Assembly: GCA_019459055.1 (NCBI GenBank)
Contig: JAIBEI010000018.1
Span: 1 to 64,000 of the forward strand
DNA from: Thiobacillus sp.
GTDB taxonomy: Bacteria > Pseudomonadota > Gammaproteobacteria > Burkholderiales > Thiobacillaceae
Length of the DNA stretch: 64,000 bases
Direction of reading: 5' to 3'
This document shows, piece by piece, positions 8,669-18,213 of this stretch. The stretch's first letter is position 1; each line of letters begins with the position of its first letter. The position numbers were made by a program, and so were the translations under genes. The notes under the pieces were generated by a model. That model made no database searches. It saw nothing but the letters and a program-made list of their open reading frames with translations, and had not been told where the DNA came from.

Positions 8669-10108
8669 TTGGATCAAGCCCGATCAAAACCACTAAAAAC
8701 CATTGGCCTCGTCATCGGCACGCTCATCGGGCTGCTGGTCCTCGTTGCGATCGCCCTGCTCCTTTTTCTGGACATCAATGCCTACAAACCCCGGATCGAA
8801 GCGGCCGCCTCGCGCCTATCGGGGATGGATGTAAAAGTCGGCGGTCGCATGGGCATGGACGTCTTCCCGACCCTGCGCCTGACCGTGGAAGACGTGCACA
8901 TCCGCAACCGGGAAATGGACCTGGCCACCGCAAAGGTGGCGAGGATCGGGGTCGATATCCTCCCCCTGCTCCACAAGGAGATCCGGATCAACAGGATCGC
9001 ACTTGAACACCCGATCCTGTCCATCGAAAAGGGGCGTGATGGCACATTCAACTTCGAGAAATCGGAGGAGGCCCGGAGACCACCACCCAACCTGAATCTG
9101 GCAAAAGTCTCTTTTTCCGACGGGACACTCCGCTACGCGGACAAGCGAACCGGAGCGGGATTCGAGGCCGCTGATTGCAGCCTGGATGTGAGCCGCCTGC
9201 AGCTTTCGGGCAGGGAACGCCCGGGCATCATGAAACACCTTTCCCTGGCGGCGGAACTCGTCTGCGGGGCGCTACGAACCAAGGACTACGCCGCATCCGA
9301 CCTGAAGGTTTCGGTTGCCGGGCAGCGCGGGGGCTTCGATCTCAAGCCGCTGACGATGCGGGTCTACGCCGGGCAAGGTTCGGGGAACATACGGGCGGAC
9401 TTTACGGGCGCCGTTCCGCTTTATCACGTCCGCTATTCCATTTCGCAGTTCCGCATCGAGGAATTCCTCAAGCATCTGTCGCCGCAGAAGTCCGCCGAAG
9501 GGTCGATGGATTTCTCCGCGAATCTGACGATGCGGGGAGAGACCATGAACAAGCTGAGGCAGACCACAGCGGGACAGATATCGCTGCGTGGCAAGAACCT
9601 CATCCTCAATGGCCAAGACCTCGATCAGGCGTTCGCCCGGTTCGAGTCCAGCCAGACCTTCAACCTCGTGGACATGGGCGCCTTCTTCTTTGCCGGGCCG
9701 GTCGGCCTGGCGGTCACCAAGGGCTACAACTTTGCGAGCATCCTACAAGGATCGGGGGGCCGCAGCGAGATCCGGACGCTCGTCTCGGACTGGAAAGTCG
9801 AGCGTGGCATTGCGCTGTCGCAGGACGTCGCCATGGCAACGAACGAGAACCGGGTCGCCCTCCAGGGCGGGCTCGATTTCGTCAACGAGCGGTTCGATGA
9901 CGTGACTGTCGCATTGATCGATGCCAAGGGCTGCATCCAGGCGCAGCAAAAAATCCATGGCGCTTTCAAGAAACCGGTGGTGGAGAAGCCGAGTACCCTC
10001 AAGTCGCTCATCGGGCCGGTAGTCAGGCTGCTCGAGAAGATAGGGCGACTCTTTCCGGGTGGAGCGTGCGAAGTGTTCTACGCTGGTTCGGTGGCGCCGC
10101 CGAAATAA
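8669..10108 (+). CDS. AsmA family protein
   Basis: The product (479 residues from the TTG at 8669) has one N-terminal transmembrane helix (IGLVIGTLIGLLVLVAIALL) followed by DINAYKPRIEAAASRLSGMDVKVGG, the typical opening of AsmA proteins, and then long repeating beta-rich segments up to a C-terminal AsmA-2-type part. Proteins of this family sit in the inner membrane and project into the periplasm, where they bridge phospholipid transport or limit outer-membrane assembly. AGGGAG is 7 bases before the TTG; an ATG at 8648 is in frame but directly abuts its purine tract, so the start is uncertain by 7 codons. It lies 68 bases after the lipase gene and may share its transcript. Confidence 0.88.
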   Translation: MDQARSKPLKTIGLVIGTLIGLLVLVAIALLLFLDINAYKPRIEAAASRLSGMDVKVGGRMGMDVFPTLRLTVEDVHIRNREMDLATAKVARIGVDILPLLHKEIRINRIALEHPILSIEKGRDGTFNFEKSEEARRPPPNLNLAKVSFSDGTLRYADKRTGAGFEAADCSLDVSRLQLSGRERPGIMKHLSLAAELVCGALRTKDYAASDLKVSVAGQRGGFDLKPLTMRVYAGQGSGNIRADFTGAVPLYHVRYSISQFRIEEFLKHLSPQKSAEGSMDFSANLTMRGETMNKLRQTTAGQISLRGKNLILNGQDLDQAFARFESSQTFNLVDMGAFFFAGPVGLAVTKGYNFASILQGSGGRSEIRTLVSDWKVERGIALSQDVAMATNENRVALQGGLDFVNERFDDVTVALIDAKGCIQAQQKIHGAFKKPVVEKPSTLKSLIGPVVRLLEKIGRLFPGGACEVFYAGSVAPPK

Positions 10109-10115
10109 AAAGATT

Positions 10116-10139
10116 GCGGGTTGCGTAGCGACAACCCGC
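10116..10139 (-). terminator. Probable terminator of the lipid-activation genes
   Basis: GCGGGTTG and CAACCCGC form an 8-bp stem around an 8-base loop. On the minus strand it is followed by AATCTTTTT, fitting termination after the fusion gene that ends at 10144. It lies between convergent genes. Confidence 0.6.
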
Positions 10140-10143
10140 GCCG

Positions 10144-12987
10144 TCAGCCAGCCGCATCGGGCTCCCCCAGCCGCGCCAGGATCTGACGGCGCGCGCCGTC
10201 GCGCAGCTGCAGGGCCGCTTGCCAGGGGTCGCCCTGCGCCGACAGCGGCATGCCGAGGTGCACTTCGAGGGCGCTGAAATGCGGCCACCATGCTTCGCCG
10301 CGCAGCAGCGTGCGGGTTCCGGTCAGGCTGACCGGCAGCACCGGCGCACCGGTCCGCGCGGCGAGCATGAATGCCCCCATGCGGAAAGGCAGCAGACCGG
10401 ACTCGCGCTTGAAGGTGCCCTCGGGAAAGAACACCATCGATTCGCCGGCGCGCAGCCGTTCCTCCAACGCGCGCGTGTCCTCGGCGCCGCGCGCGCTGTC
10501 GAAGCGCTCGACGAAGGCGCTGCCGAGCCGCCGCAGAGGAATGGCGGCGAGCGGCTTGTGCAGCAGTTCCTGCTTGGCCACGTAGGCAAAGCGCGGCGGC
10601 AGCACGGCGGTGAGAATCAGCGCATCGAGGAAGCTGGCATGGTTGGCCACCACGATCAGCGGAGCGTCGAGGCCGGCCAGCTGCTCCGCGCCCGTCAGCC
10701 GTGGGGTCAGCCCGGTCAGCGCCAGCGCCAGCCGCGCGCATGCCTTGGCGATGCGGCGGCGCAGGCCGAGGCCGGGCACCGCCACGATCAGCAGCCAGGC
10801 CAGCGGCACGATGACCAGATAGACCGTCCACGCCCAGGCGGCCCACGCCGCATCGGCCGCGCGCCCGAGCCGGCGGCGGGCCTGGGCGAGCGCGCCGGCG
10901 CCGGCCAGGCGCAGCCACTGCTGCCAGGGCGGGCGTTGCGCGCCGATCCGTTCGCCGCGCTCGTAGCGCTCGCGGCAGGCGGCGCGGCGGACCTTGCCGC
11001 TGGAGGTCTTGAGCACCGTGCGCGGCGGCGCCAGCACGATGTCGTCGGCCGGCATGCCGATGAGGTCGACGGCGAGGCCGTTGATTTCCGCCTGGATGCG
11101 CGCGCGGTTGGCGGCGCTGTCGTCGCGGATTTCGGCCAGCACCACCAGCCGCTCGGTGCCGCTTTGCGCGTCGCTGGCCGGGAACACCGCGACGCCGCCG
11201 CGGCGCACGCCGGGCAGCCGGCTCACCGCTTCCTCCAGCTCCTGCGGGTAGAGGTTGTGGCCGCCACGGATGATGACGTCCTTCTCGCGCCCGGTGAGGA
11301 AGAGCTCGCCCGCCGCGAGATAGCCGAGGTCGCCGGTGTTGAGCCAGCCGCCGTCGAACAGGGCCTGGTTGGCCTCCGCGTTGCGGAAGTAGCCCTGGGT
11401 CGCCGATGGCCCCTGGAACTGCACGCGCCCGAGCGTGCGTTCGGGAAGCACGCGGCCATTTGCGCCGACGATGCGAATGGCGTGGCCCGGCAGGGGCAGG
11501 CCGCAAGAAACGATGCGCTGGGCATGGCCATCGCCGGTCGCGGCGGGACGGGCGATGCCGCTCACCGACAACTCAGCGCGGTCGACACGGTCGATCAACG
11601 GCCCGCGCCCGAGCGGGGGAAAGGCCAGGCCGACCGAGGATTCGGCCAGGCCGTAGACCGGGGTCATCGCGCCGGCGCGGAAACCGTAGGCGGCGAAGTG
11701 CGCGGTGAAGCGCTGGATCGTGGCGGGGCTGACCGGCTCGGCGCCGTTGTAGGCCAGCCGCCAGCCGCCCAGATCGAGGCCATCGAGTTCGTGGTCGTCG
11801 AGCTTGTTGACACACAGTTCGTAGGCGAAGTTGGGCGCCGCCGAGACCGTGGCGCGATGGCGATGGATCGCCCACAGCCAGCGCCCGGGCCGCGCCAGGA
11901 AGGCCAGCGGCGACATCAGCACCAGCCGGAAGCCGACATAGAGGCTGCCCATGCAGGCGCCGATCAGCCCCATGTCGTGGTACAGCGGCAGCCAGGACAC
12001 GAAGACGTCTTTGGCGCTGACGCCCGAGACGCGCGCCATCGCATCGAGGTTGGCCAGCAGGTTGGCATGAGAGAGCACCACCCCCTTTGGGTTGCCAGTG
12101 CTGCCCGAGGTGTACTGCAGGAAGGCCGTGTCTTGCGGGCGCGGCGGAGGCGGCAGCGGCACCGCCGTGGCGCGCGACAGGTCCGCCACGGTCACCACCG
12201 CGCGCAGCGAAGGACACTGCGCGCGCAGCAGATGGCCAAGCGGCTTGGCGCGCGCGTCGGTGATCAGCAGCGCGGCCCCGGCGTTGGCGACGATGCCGGC
12301 GATGCGGCGCATGTGCTCCTCGATCTGCGAAGGCCGCGCCGGCGGGTACAGCGGCACCGGCACGCAGCCGGCGTAGAGCGCGCCATAGAAAGCGGCGAAA
12401 AATTCACGTCCGGTGGGAAGCATGATGGCGACGCGGTCGCCCGTAATTGAGCCAGGTGCGACCCGGTCGCCCGCATCATTGACCTCCGCAAGCGGCAGGC
12501 CGTGCTCGACAAGCCCCGCCGCCAGCGCCAGCGCCTCGGCCTGCAGCACACGGTAGCTGATGTCCTCGCTCTGCCCCGCCCCGTCCTCCAGCGTGATGTG
12601 CACCCGTTCGCCGTGCTGCGCGACATGCCAGTCGAGCAGCTCGATCAAGGTGGCGAGGGTTTGCGGCGGTTGTTCGGGCGCGGCGGCCTCCATCGCCGCA
12701 GGCGTCGGCGCGGTCGCTTCAGCGGGGCCGGCCTCCGCCATCTGGCGCAGCAGGTCGCGCGGCGTTTCGGCCTCGGCGAACGCCGCCTCGGCCAACCTGA
12801 CCCCGAGTTCGCGCTCGATGCGGGCGAGCAGTTCCACCTGCGCTAGGCTGTCGAGGCCGAAGTCGCGCTCCAGTTCATGATCCAGGCCGAGACGGTCGAT
12901 GCCGTGGGCGCCCGGCCGCAGCTCGCGCGCCAAGCCGCGAACAAGGTCGAGCAACTGCGTCGCATCAGCGGGAGTGAAGTTCGTCAT
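10144..12987 (-). CDS. ACP / fatty-acyl-AMP ligase / PlsC acyltransferase fusion
   Basis: This 947-residue protein joins three activities. Residues about 1-88 are an acyl carrier domain with the phosphopantetheine serine in FGLDSLAQVE. Residues about 110-680 are an AMP-forming fatty-acyl ligase: P-loop YTSGSTGNPKG, later TGREKDVIIRGGHNLYP and the C-terminal lysine region TSSGKVRR; the sequence resembles fatty-acyl-AMP ligases. Residues about 700-745 hold hydrophobic helices, and the end is a PlsC acyltransferase with NHASFLD and FPEGTFK. It can plausibly activate a fatty acid, load it on its own ACP and transfer it to a lipid at the inner membrane. The order differs from E. coli Aas (PlsC first). 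It is followed upstream on the strand by a lipase, fadD and usp genes of the same direction, with 96 bases to the nearest. Confidence 0.88.
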   Translation of the reverse strand: MTNFTPADATQLLDLVRGLARELRPGAHGIDRLGLDHELERDFGLDSLAQVELLARIERELGVRLAEAAFAEAETPRDLLRQMAEAGPAEATAPTPAAMEAAAPEQPPQTLATLIELLDWHVAQHGERVHITLEDGAGQSEDISYRVLQAEALALAAGLVEHGLPLAEVNDAGDRVAPGSITGDRVAIMLPTGREFFAAFYGALYAGCVPVPLYPPARPSQIEEHMRRIAGIVANAGAALLITDARAKPLGHLLRAQCPSLRAVVTVADLSRATAVPLPPPPRPQDTAFLQYTSGSTGNPKGVVLSHANLLANLDAMARVSGVSAKDVFVSWLPLYHDMGLIGACMGSLYVGFRLVLMSPLAFLARPGRWLWAIHRHRATVSAAPNFAYELCVNKLDDHELDGLDLGGWRLAYNGAEPVSPATIQRFTAHFAAYGFRAGAMTPVYGLAESSVGLAFPPLGRGPLIDRVDRAELSVSGIARPAATGDGHAQRIVSCGLPLPGHAIRIVGANGRVLPERTLGRVQFQGPSATQGYFRNAEANQALFDGGWLNTGDLGYLAAGELFLTGREKDVIIRGGHNLYPQELEEAVSRLPGVRRGGVAVFPASDAQSGTERLVVLAEIRDDSAANRARIQAEINGLAVDLIGMPADDIVLAPPRTVLKTSSGKVRRAACRERYERGERIGAQRPPWQQWLRLAGAGALAQARRRLGRAADAAWAAWAWTVYLVIVPLAWLLIVAVPGLGLRRRIAKACARLALALTGLTPRLTGAEQLAGLDAPLIVVANHASFLDALILTAVLPPRFAYVAKQELLHKPLAAIPLRRLGSAFVERFDSARGAEDTRALEERLRAGESMVFFPEGTFKRESGLLPFRMGAFMLAARTGAPVLPVSLTGTRTLLRGEAWWPHFSALEVHLGMPLSAQGDPWQAALQLRDGARRQILARLGEPDAAG

Positions 12988-13083
12988 GCCTGTTTTATAG
13001 TGCGCCGTAGCAGCACCCTAGGCACCGCCAGCGCGCCGGCCAAAAGCCGCAGGCCGAACGCCCGGGCGCGGTAGGCCAGCCGC

Positions 13084-14346
13084 TCATGCGTCGTCCGCGC
13101 GCTCGGCCAGCAGCAGGTCGATCACGCGCCACAGCCGCCACAGGTCGGGCAGGTCCTCGCGCCAGAAGCGCCAAGTGAACAGATCGGACACCCCCATATC
13201 GACATGCCTCAGGACGCTGCGAATCAAAAACACGCGCGCCTGCTCCGCCGGCACTGCGGCGGCAAGCGCCAGGCTCTCCGTATAAGGAATGAGATTGTCA
13301 TTCCTGCCGTGCACCAGGATCAGCCGCGCCTGCAGCGGCGCGAGATCGTGCCGCGCGAGATCAAGCCGCGCGATATGCTCGCGCATACCCCGCGGCAGCC
13401 CCGCGAACAACGCATCAAAGCGCGCGGGATCGGCATTGAGGGCCAGCGCATACACCGCATGCGCATCCGGACTCAGTTTGGCGGCGAGCGGCGCCAGGTC
13501 GGCCTGCGGGTCGTTCAGGCGCTGCGCCACCATGCGGTCGAACACGGCGCGATCTGCCGCCGCGTCCGCGAGGTAATCCAGGCTGGAATAAGCCAGCACC
13601 ATGCGGCCGGTATCGTCCGGCGTGATGTGCTGCCAGGCGCCTGCATGCTCGAACCAGCCGGTGGTGAAGAAACGCATGGCGCGCGGCAGATCGTGATAGC
13701 CGCCCAGCCCGACGACGAAGCGCACCTGCTCGCGGATGTCGTCTTCCAGTGCGGCGAGTACGGCGGGGCCCACCGAATAGCTGAAGGCGAACATACCGGC
13801 GTTCCCTCCCGGCGCCAGCTCCGGCTGGCGGCTGATCCAGGCGAAGGCATCGGCGATTTCGCGTGCGTCCGATGGACGGATGCGCAATTGCCGATAACCG
13901 GCGAGGTCGGGCACCATCACCGCAAATCCGGCGCGCGCCAGGGTGGTGGCAAACGCCACCATGCGCGGATCGTCCTTGCCCTGCGGCACCGCACCGGGAG
14001 CCGCGACAAGGGCGGCGCGCGGGCAGCGCGCGGCGCCCTCTTCCGACGGCGCCGGCGACCACGCAACGCAACCCTCCAGCGCGGCCGGCAGATACAGATC
14101 GGCGTGATGCGCGCGCCCGGCCACCGTGTAGGCCAGCGGCTGCCGCAATGGCCCGGGGGTGGTCCTCTTGAGCCGGGAATCTGCCGTGCCGGCGGCGAAA
14201 TCCTGCAGCACCCGCACCGCTTCGTAGTGTCGCGCCGGCGCGCATCCCGCCAGCGCGACGAGGAGCGCAACGGCCAGCGCGAGCCCCACCGGGCCGGAGC
14301 GGAAAAAAGAGGCTGCCGCCATCCTCCGCCCGCGCATCGCCGGCAT
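13084..14346 (-). CDS. Lipoprotein alpha/beta hydrolase
   Basis: The 420-residue product begins with an n-region and hydrophobic stretch ending in ALAGC, a lipobox at residues about 31-35. The rest is a hydrolase fold: AFSYSVGPAVLAAL holds a serine in a nucleophile-like turn, LILVHGRNDNLIP gives the acid region and VLRHVDMG a histidine. The nucleophile motif SYSVG deviates from GxSxG, so catalysis is uncertain. Its ATG shares one base with the TGA of fadD (TGATG), indicating translational coupling. A role in releasing or remodelling acyl chains for the neighbouring ligases is an inference from context. Confidence 0.75.
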   Translation of the reverse strand: MPAMRGRRMAAASFFRSGPVGLALAVALLVALAGCAPARHYEAVRVLQDFAAGTADSRLKRTTPGPLRQPLAYTVAGRAHHADLYLPAALEGCVAWSPAPSEEGAARCPRAALVAAPGAVPQGKDDPRMVAFATTLARAGFAVMVPDLAGYRQLRIRPSDAREIADAFAWISRQPELAPGGNAGMFAFSYSVGPAVLAALEDDIREQVRFVVGLGGYHDLPRAMRFFTTGWFEHAGAWQHITPDDTGRMVLAYSSLDYLADAAADRAVFDRMVAQRLNDPQADLAPLAAKLSPDAHAVYALALNADPARFDALFAGLPRGMREHIARLDLARHDLAPLQARLILVHGRNDNLIPYTESLALAAAVPAEQARVFLIRSVLRHVDMGVSDLFTWRFWREDLPDLWRLWRVIDLLLAERADDA

Positions 14347-16022
14347 CAGGCAGGCACGTCCTTGAGCGCCCGCCGCAAAACCTTGCCGATCGGCGACCTG
14401 GGCAGCCGGTCGCGGAATTCCACCTGCTTCGGCACCTTGTACGCGGCCAGGTTCGTCCTGCAATGGGCAATCAGTTCGGCGGCGGTCAGCGCAGGGTTCC
14501 GCTTCACCACGAAGGCCTTGACCGCCTCGCCGCTCTTTTCGTCGGGCACCCCCACGACCCCCGCTTCGCTCACCCCCGGATGCAGCATCAGCACCGCCTC
14601 GACCTCGTTCGGGTAGACCTTGAAGCCCGACACCACGACCACGTCCTTGGCGCGTTCGACGAAACGGACCATGCCGCGCGCGTCCATCTCGCAGATGTCT
14701 CCGGTGCGCAGCCAGCCGTCCGCGCTCAAAACCTGGGCGGTTTCGTCCGCCATGTTCCAGTAGCCGCGCATCACCTGCGGCCCCTGCACGCAGAGCTCGC
14801 CCGCTTTGCCCGGCGGCAGCGGATTCCCCGCCTCGTCGCGGATTTCCACCCGGGTGGAAGGAATCGGCATGCCGATCGCGCCGCTGAATCCGGCAGCGTC
14901 GATCGGATTGGCGCAGACGATGGGTGACGCCTCGGTCAGCCCGTAGCCCTCGATCAGCGTCACCCCCATCCGCTGCTGCCAGCGCTCCGCCACCGCACGC
15001 TGCACTGACATGCCGCCGGCCACCGCGAGCTTGAGCGCGCCGGCGTTGGCCGGCTTCACCTGCTCGAAGCCGGGGGCATCGAGCAGCTTGCGGTACAGGG
15101 TGTTGACGCCGGTGATGATCGTGAAGCGGGTCGTGCGCAGCACCTTGATGAAGCCGGGAATGTCGCGCGGGTTGGCGATCAGTACGTTGTTTCCGCCCCA
15201 CTTGACGAAGGTCAGCAGGTTGGCCGTGAGCGCGAACACGTGATAGAGCGGCAGCGGCGTGACGACGACTTCCTCGCCTTCCCTGAGGATGGTGCCGATC
15301 CAGGCGGAGGTCTGCTCGACGTTGGCCACCAGGTTGCCGTGGGTGAGGATCGCGCCCTTGGCCACCCCGGTGGTGCCGCCGGTGTATTGCAGAAAGGCGA
15401 TGTTGTCCTGCGTGACCGGCACCGCCGTCAAGCGATGGCGCGCGCCGCGTTCGAGCGCGCGGTTGAAGGCCACCGCGCCCGGCAGCTGCCAGCGCGGCAC
15501 CGCGCGCTTGACCCACTTCACCGCGAAGTTGACCAGGCAGCCCTTGAGCGGCGGCAACAGGTCGCCGACACGGGTGACAACCACGTGGCGCACCGCGGTG
15601 GCCGCGACGATTTCCTGCAGCGTGCGGGCAAAATTCTCCAGCACCACGATCGCCGTCGCGCCGGAATCGGCCAGCTGGGTTTGCAGCTCGCGCGCAGTGT
15701 AGAGCGGGTTGACGTTCACCACCACCATGCCGGCGCGCAGGGCGCCGAACAGCGCCACTGGATGCTGCAGCAGGTTGGGCAGCATGATTGCCACGCGCTC
15801 GCCGCGGGTGAGGCCGGCCTCGTGCTGCAGCCAGGCGCCGAATGCCTGCGACAGGCGGTCGAGTTCGTCGTAGCTCAGGCTGACGCCCATGCTGGTGAAG
15901 GCGGGACGCGCGCGGAAGCGCTCGCAGCTCTGTTCGAGCAAATCCTTGAGCGAGGCATAGCGGAGAATGTCGGCTTCTGGCGGAACACCGGGCGGATAGT
16001 GCTCAAGCCAGAGGGGTTCCAT
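14346..16022 (-). CDS. fadD: Long-chain fatty acid--CoA ligase
   Basis: The 558-residue protein belongs to the AMP-forming adenylating superfamily. The P-loop-like motif YTGGTTGVAKGA lies near residue 197, the core motif YGLTEASP near 350, the hinge region DARGMVRFVERAKDVVVVSG near 435, and the C-terminal catalytic lysine in PRSPIGKVLRR. Length and motifs match FadD, which makes acyl-CoA from free fatty acids at the inner membrane. A G-rich Shine-Dalgarno (GGGGGG) precedes the ATG. It lies 10 bases after the usp gene and overlaps the hydrolase gene by one base, so the three form an operon. Confidence 0.92.
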   Translation of the reverse strand: MEPLWLEHYPPGVPPEADILRYASLKDLLEQSCERFRARPAFTSMGVSLSYDELDRLSQAFGAWLQHEAGLTRGERVAIMLPNLLQHPVALFGALRAGMVVVNVNPLYTARELQTQLADSGATAIVVLENFARTLQEIVAATAVRHVVVTRVGDLLPPLKGCLVNFAVKWVKRAVPRWQLPGAVAFNRALERGARHRLTAVPVTQDNIAFLQYTGGTTGVAKGAILTHGNLVANVEQTSAWIGTILREGEEVVVTPLPLYHVFALTANLLTFVKWGGNNVLIANPRDIPGFIKVLRTTRFTIITGVNTLYRKLLDAPGFEQVKPANAGALKLAVAGGMSVQRAVAERWQQRMGVTLIEGYGLTEASPIVCANPIDAAGFSGAIGMPIPSTRVEIRDEAGNPLPPGKAGELCVQGPQVMRGYWNMADETAQVLSADGWLRTGDICEMDARGMVRFVERAKDVVVVSGFKVYPNEVEAVLMLHPGVSEAGVVGVPDEKSGEAVKAFVVKRNPALTAAELIAHCRTNLAAYKVPKQVEFRDRLPRSPIGKVLRRALKDVPA

Positions 16023-16032
16023 GCAAGCCCCC

Positions 16033-16929
16033 CTACTGCCCGCCCGTTCCGATCAGCAGCACGTCGCACGTCGCAGCGTGGGCCACGTCCTTGCTCACGC
16101 TGCCCAGCAGCCAGTCCTGCAAGCCGCCGCCATAGCCGTGCCGCCCCAGGACGACCAGATCGACCTGGCCTTCCTCGATGCACTGGCAGATGACTGCGGG
16201 GGGAAATCCCGGCTGGACCAGGCGCCCGGTTGGCGCGCCCTTTTCGACCGGCGCCAGCAGGGCATCCAGTTCCTTCTCGACATCCGCGCGCTGGCGCGCG
16301 AGCCAGTCGGAAAGGTCCACCCGGACGAACTTCGCCTTGCGCAAACGCTGCTCGACCTCGCTGCCCAGCACGTGCAACGTTTCCACCCGCGCGCCGTCGG
16401 CGAGAGCGAAGGCATGACTCAGCACTGCCGCCGACACCGGCGAGAAGTCCACCGCCGCCAGCACCTTGCGGTAGGGTTCATCTGCCGACTTTTTGACGAT
16501 GAGCACCGGGCATGTGGCCACTCTCAGCAATCGCGACGCGGTAGACCCGAGGAACAAATCCATCAGCGTGCTCTCGCCGCGCGCCCCTGCCGCCACCAGG
16601 TCGGCCGCCACCTCCTGCGCGTAGCCGGCGATTTCGGTATGCGCCCGGCCGATGCGGGTGACGGGAAGGACGCGAATCCCGAACTGAGCGGACAGTGCCG
16701 TCGCCATGGTCTCCACCCGGGTCTGCTCCGCTTGCTGCAACTCCTGGTCGCTATGGCTGAATGCGTCCGGGGTCAGCGTCAGACTGGGGTAAAGATCGAG
16801 TGGGCGCACCACATGCAGAAGATGCAACTCGGCGTTGTGCTGCTGAGCAATGCGCGCGGCGCGGCGCACGGCGCGCTCCGAAAATTCGGAAAAATCGGTG
16901 GCGGCAACGATACAACGGATGCTGGGCAT
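16033..16929 (-). CDS. Tandem universal stress protein
   Basis: The 298-residue product contains two UspA domains. Each ends with the nucleotide-binding pattern G-2X-G-9X-G(S/T): GARGESTLMDLFLGST in the first half and GRHGYGGGLQDWLLGS in the second. The first domain opens with IRCIVAATDFSEFS. I chose the ATG at 16929, preceded by GGGAA at a fair distance, over an in-frame GTG 21 bases upstream. The gene leads the usp-fadD-hydrolase operon, tying it loosely to lipid metabolism or envelope stress. Such proteins bind ATP and act in stress survival; a specific role cannot be read from the sequence. Confidence 0.9.
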   Translation of the reverse strand: MPSIRCIVAATDFSEFSERAVRRAARIAQQHNAELHLLHVVRPLDLYPSLTLTPDAFSHSDQELQQAEQTRVETMATALSAQFGIRVLPVTRIGRAHTEIAGYAQEVAADLVAAGARGESTLMDLFLGSTASRLLRVATCPVLIVKKSADEPYRKVLAAVDFSPVSAAVLSHAFALADGARVETLHVLGSEVEQRLRKAKFVRVDLSDWLARQRADVEKELDALLAPVEKGAPTGRLVQPGFPPAVICQCIEEGQVDLVVLGRHGYGGGLQDWLLGSVSKDVAHAATCDVLLIGTGGQ

Positions 16930-17022
16930 GATGGGTTCCCGGGGAAACACGTAACACTACTATTCATAGCCCACGCGCGAGCACCCCGGGGATTGTGCAG
17001 GTTCCGCATTCGGCGCGGACCC

Positions 17023-17081
17023 TGTGGGAGGGGCTTTAGCCCCGATGACCCAGCCCGATCGCGGGTAAACCCGCTCCCACA
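17023..17081. repeat. REP-like inverted repeat (TGTGGGAG...CTCCCACA)
   Basis: TGTGGGAGGGGCTTTAGCCC faces TCGCGGGTAAACCCGCTCCC; the outer ends TGTGGGAG and CTCCCACA are inverted repeats and each half forms its own small hairpin. This is the layout of paired REP sequences in Pseudomonas-type genomes. A related CCTCGCCGCGATTTTCGGG tail follows at 17110-17128 and recurs at 22628 and, slightly changed, at 25888. Confidence 0.6.
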
Positions 17082-17136
17082 AACTCCCGCCGCCGTCACA
17101 TGAAGGGGCGTCCTCGCCGCGATTTTCGGGCGCAGG

Positions 17137-17367
17137 TCAGAGCCAGCTTTCCACTTTCTTGCGATCCGGCACGCCGCCGGCGTGCACCACCTTGCCATCG
17201 ATCACCACGCCGGGCGTGGACATGACGCCATAGCCGAGGATGGCCGCCATGTCATCGACCTTTTCCAGATCGACCGCGACGCCGCGCGCCTGCGCGATTT
17301 CCTCGATGAGTTTCAGCGTGGTCTTGCAGTTGGCGCAGCCGCTGCCGAGTACTTTGATGTTCTTCAT
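17137..17367 (-). CDS. Small thioredoxin-like protein (CANC motif)
   Basis: The 76-residue protein has the redox motif CANC at residues 11-14 (SGCANCKTT) and the cis-proline region STPGVVIDG, which together define the small thioredoxin / redox-active disulfide family. Such proteins often accompany arsenic and ArsP-type permease genes. It ends the minus-strand arsenic cluster, 11 bases after arsM, and has AAGGAG before the ATG. A plausible job is to reduce ArsC, ArsM or a methylated arsenical; the sequence does not show which. Confidence 0.85.
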   Translation of the reverse strand: MKNIKVLGSGCANCKTTLKLIEEIAQARGVAVDLEKVDDMAAILGYGVMSTPGVVIDGKVVHAGGVPDRKKVESWL

Positions 17368-17378
17368 TGCGGTTCTCC

Positions 17379-18185
17379 TTAAAGGTTTGGCTTGACCGCT
17401 TCGATGCTGGCCGAGGCGATGAAATCTTCAACCCCGCGGCCGGGCGCCCAATGGCGGATGAACTCGCGGCTGGCGTCCTTGGGGGCGATGCGGATTTCGG
17501 CGAAGCCCGCCGCCGCGAGCATGGCCGTGAGTTCTTCGACGCTGGCCGCACCGGCCACGCAGGCGGTGTAGAGCGCGACTTCCTGCTGCATGGCATCCGG
17601 CAGCGTAGCGGTGGTGACGATGTCGGAAATGGCCAGACGGCCGCCGGGCTTCAATACTCGCCAGGCGTCGCGAAAGACCTGGGCCTTGTCCGGCGACAGG
17701 TTGATGACGCAGTTGGAAATAATGACGTCCACCGTGGCGTCGGCCACCGGCAGATGCTCGATCTCGCCGAGGCGGAAATCCACGTTGGCGTAGCCGCCCT
17801 TGACCGCGTTGGTGCGCGCCTTGGAAATCATGTCGGGGGTCATGTCGACGCCGATGACGGCGCCGCCCGCGCCCACCTGGCGCGCGGCGAGGAAGGCGTC
17901 GAAGCCGGCGCCGCTGCCGAGGTCGAGCACGGTTTCACCCGGCTTCAGCGCCGCGATGGCCTGCGGATTGCCGCAGCCGAGTCCGAGGTTGGCGCCTTCC
18001 GGCACGGCGGCCGTCTCCTCGGCGCTGTAGCCGATTCCGCGCGACAGCAGTTCGGCGACGTCCTGGTCCGACGGCGCGCAGCAGCCCGTGCTCGGTGCGC
18101 AGCAGCCGCTGGATTCGGCGCGCGCCACCGCGCCGTAGGCGGCGCGTACCTGCTGGCGGATCTGGTCGTGTTCGTGGATGGTCAT
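17379..18185 (-). CDS. arsM: Arsenite methyltransferase
   Basis: This 268-residue SAM-dependent methyltransferase converts As(III) to methylated arsenicals in the cytoplasm. Its SAM site is seen in [11 protein letters not shown] at about residue 85. The N-terminus has two CCAPS pairs (residues about 27-36). Cysteines typical of ArsM arsenic binding are present in [15 protein letters not shown] and TACVAGA. The ATG at 18185 follows AAGGAG by 7 bases. It lies 28 bases after the CMD-like gene. The presence of an arsP-type permease gene in the same cluster suggests export of methylarsenite. Confidence 0.93.
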   Translation of the reverse strand: MTIHEHDQIRQQVRAAYGAVARAESSGCCAPSTGCCAPSDQDVAELLSRGIGYSAEETAAVPEGANLGLGCGNPQAIAALKPGETVLDLGSGAGFDAFLAARQVGAGGAVIGVDMTPDMISKARTNAVKGGYANVDFRLGEIEHLPVADATVDVIISNCVINLSPDKAQVFRDAWRVLKPGGRLAISDIVTTATLPDAMQQEVALYTACVAGAASVEELTAMLAAAGFAEIRIAPKDASREFIRHWAPGRGVEDFIASASIEAVKPNL

Positions 18186-18213
18186 GATCGGTCTCCTTGA
18201 AAAATGTCGGGCT

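Noticed and set aside
10219..12450. 743-codon plus-strand frame opposite the fusion gene
   Set aside because: It is antisense to a gene with three recognisable domains, and its translation is rich in Arg, Ala, Gly and Gln without motifs, as expected for a GC-rich shadow frame.
13084..15516. 810-codon minus-strand frame that appears to fuse a hydrolase to an upstream part
   Set aside because: The upstream 390 codons are the out-of-frame shadow of fadD. The real hydrolase begins at 14346, where its ATG overlaps the fadD stop and a lipobox falls in place.
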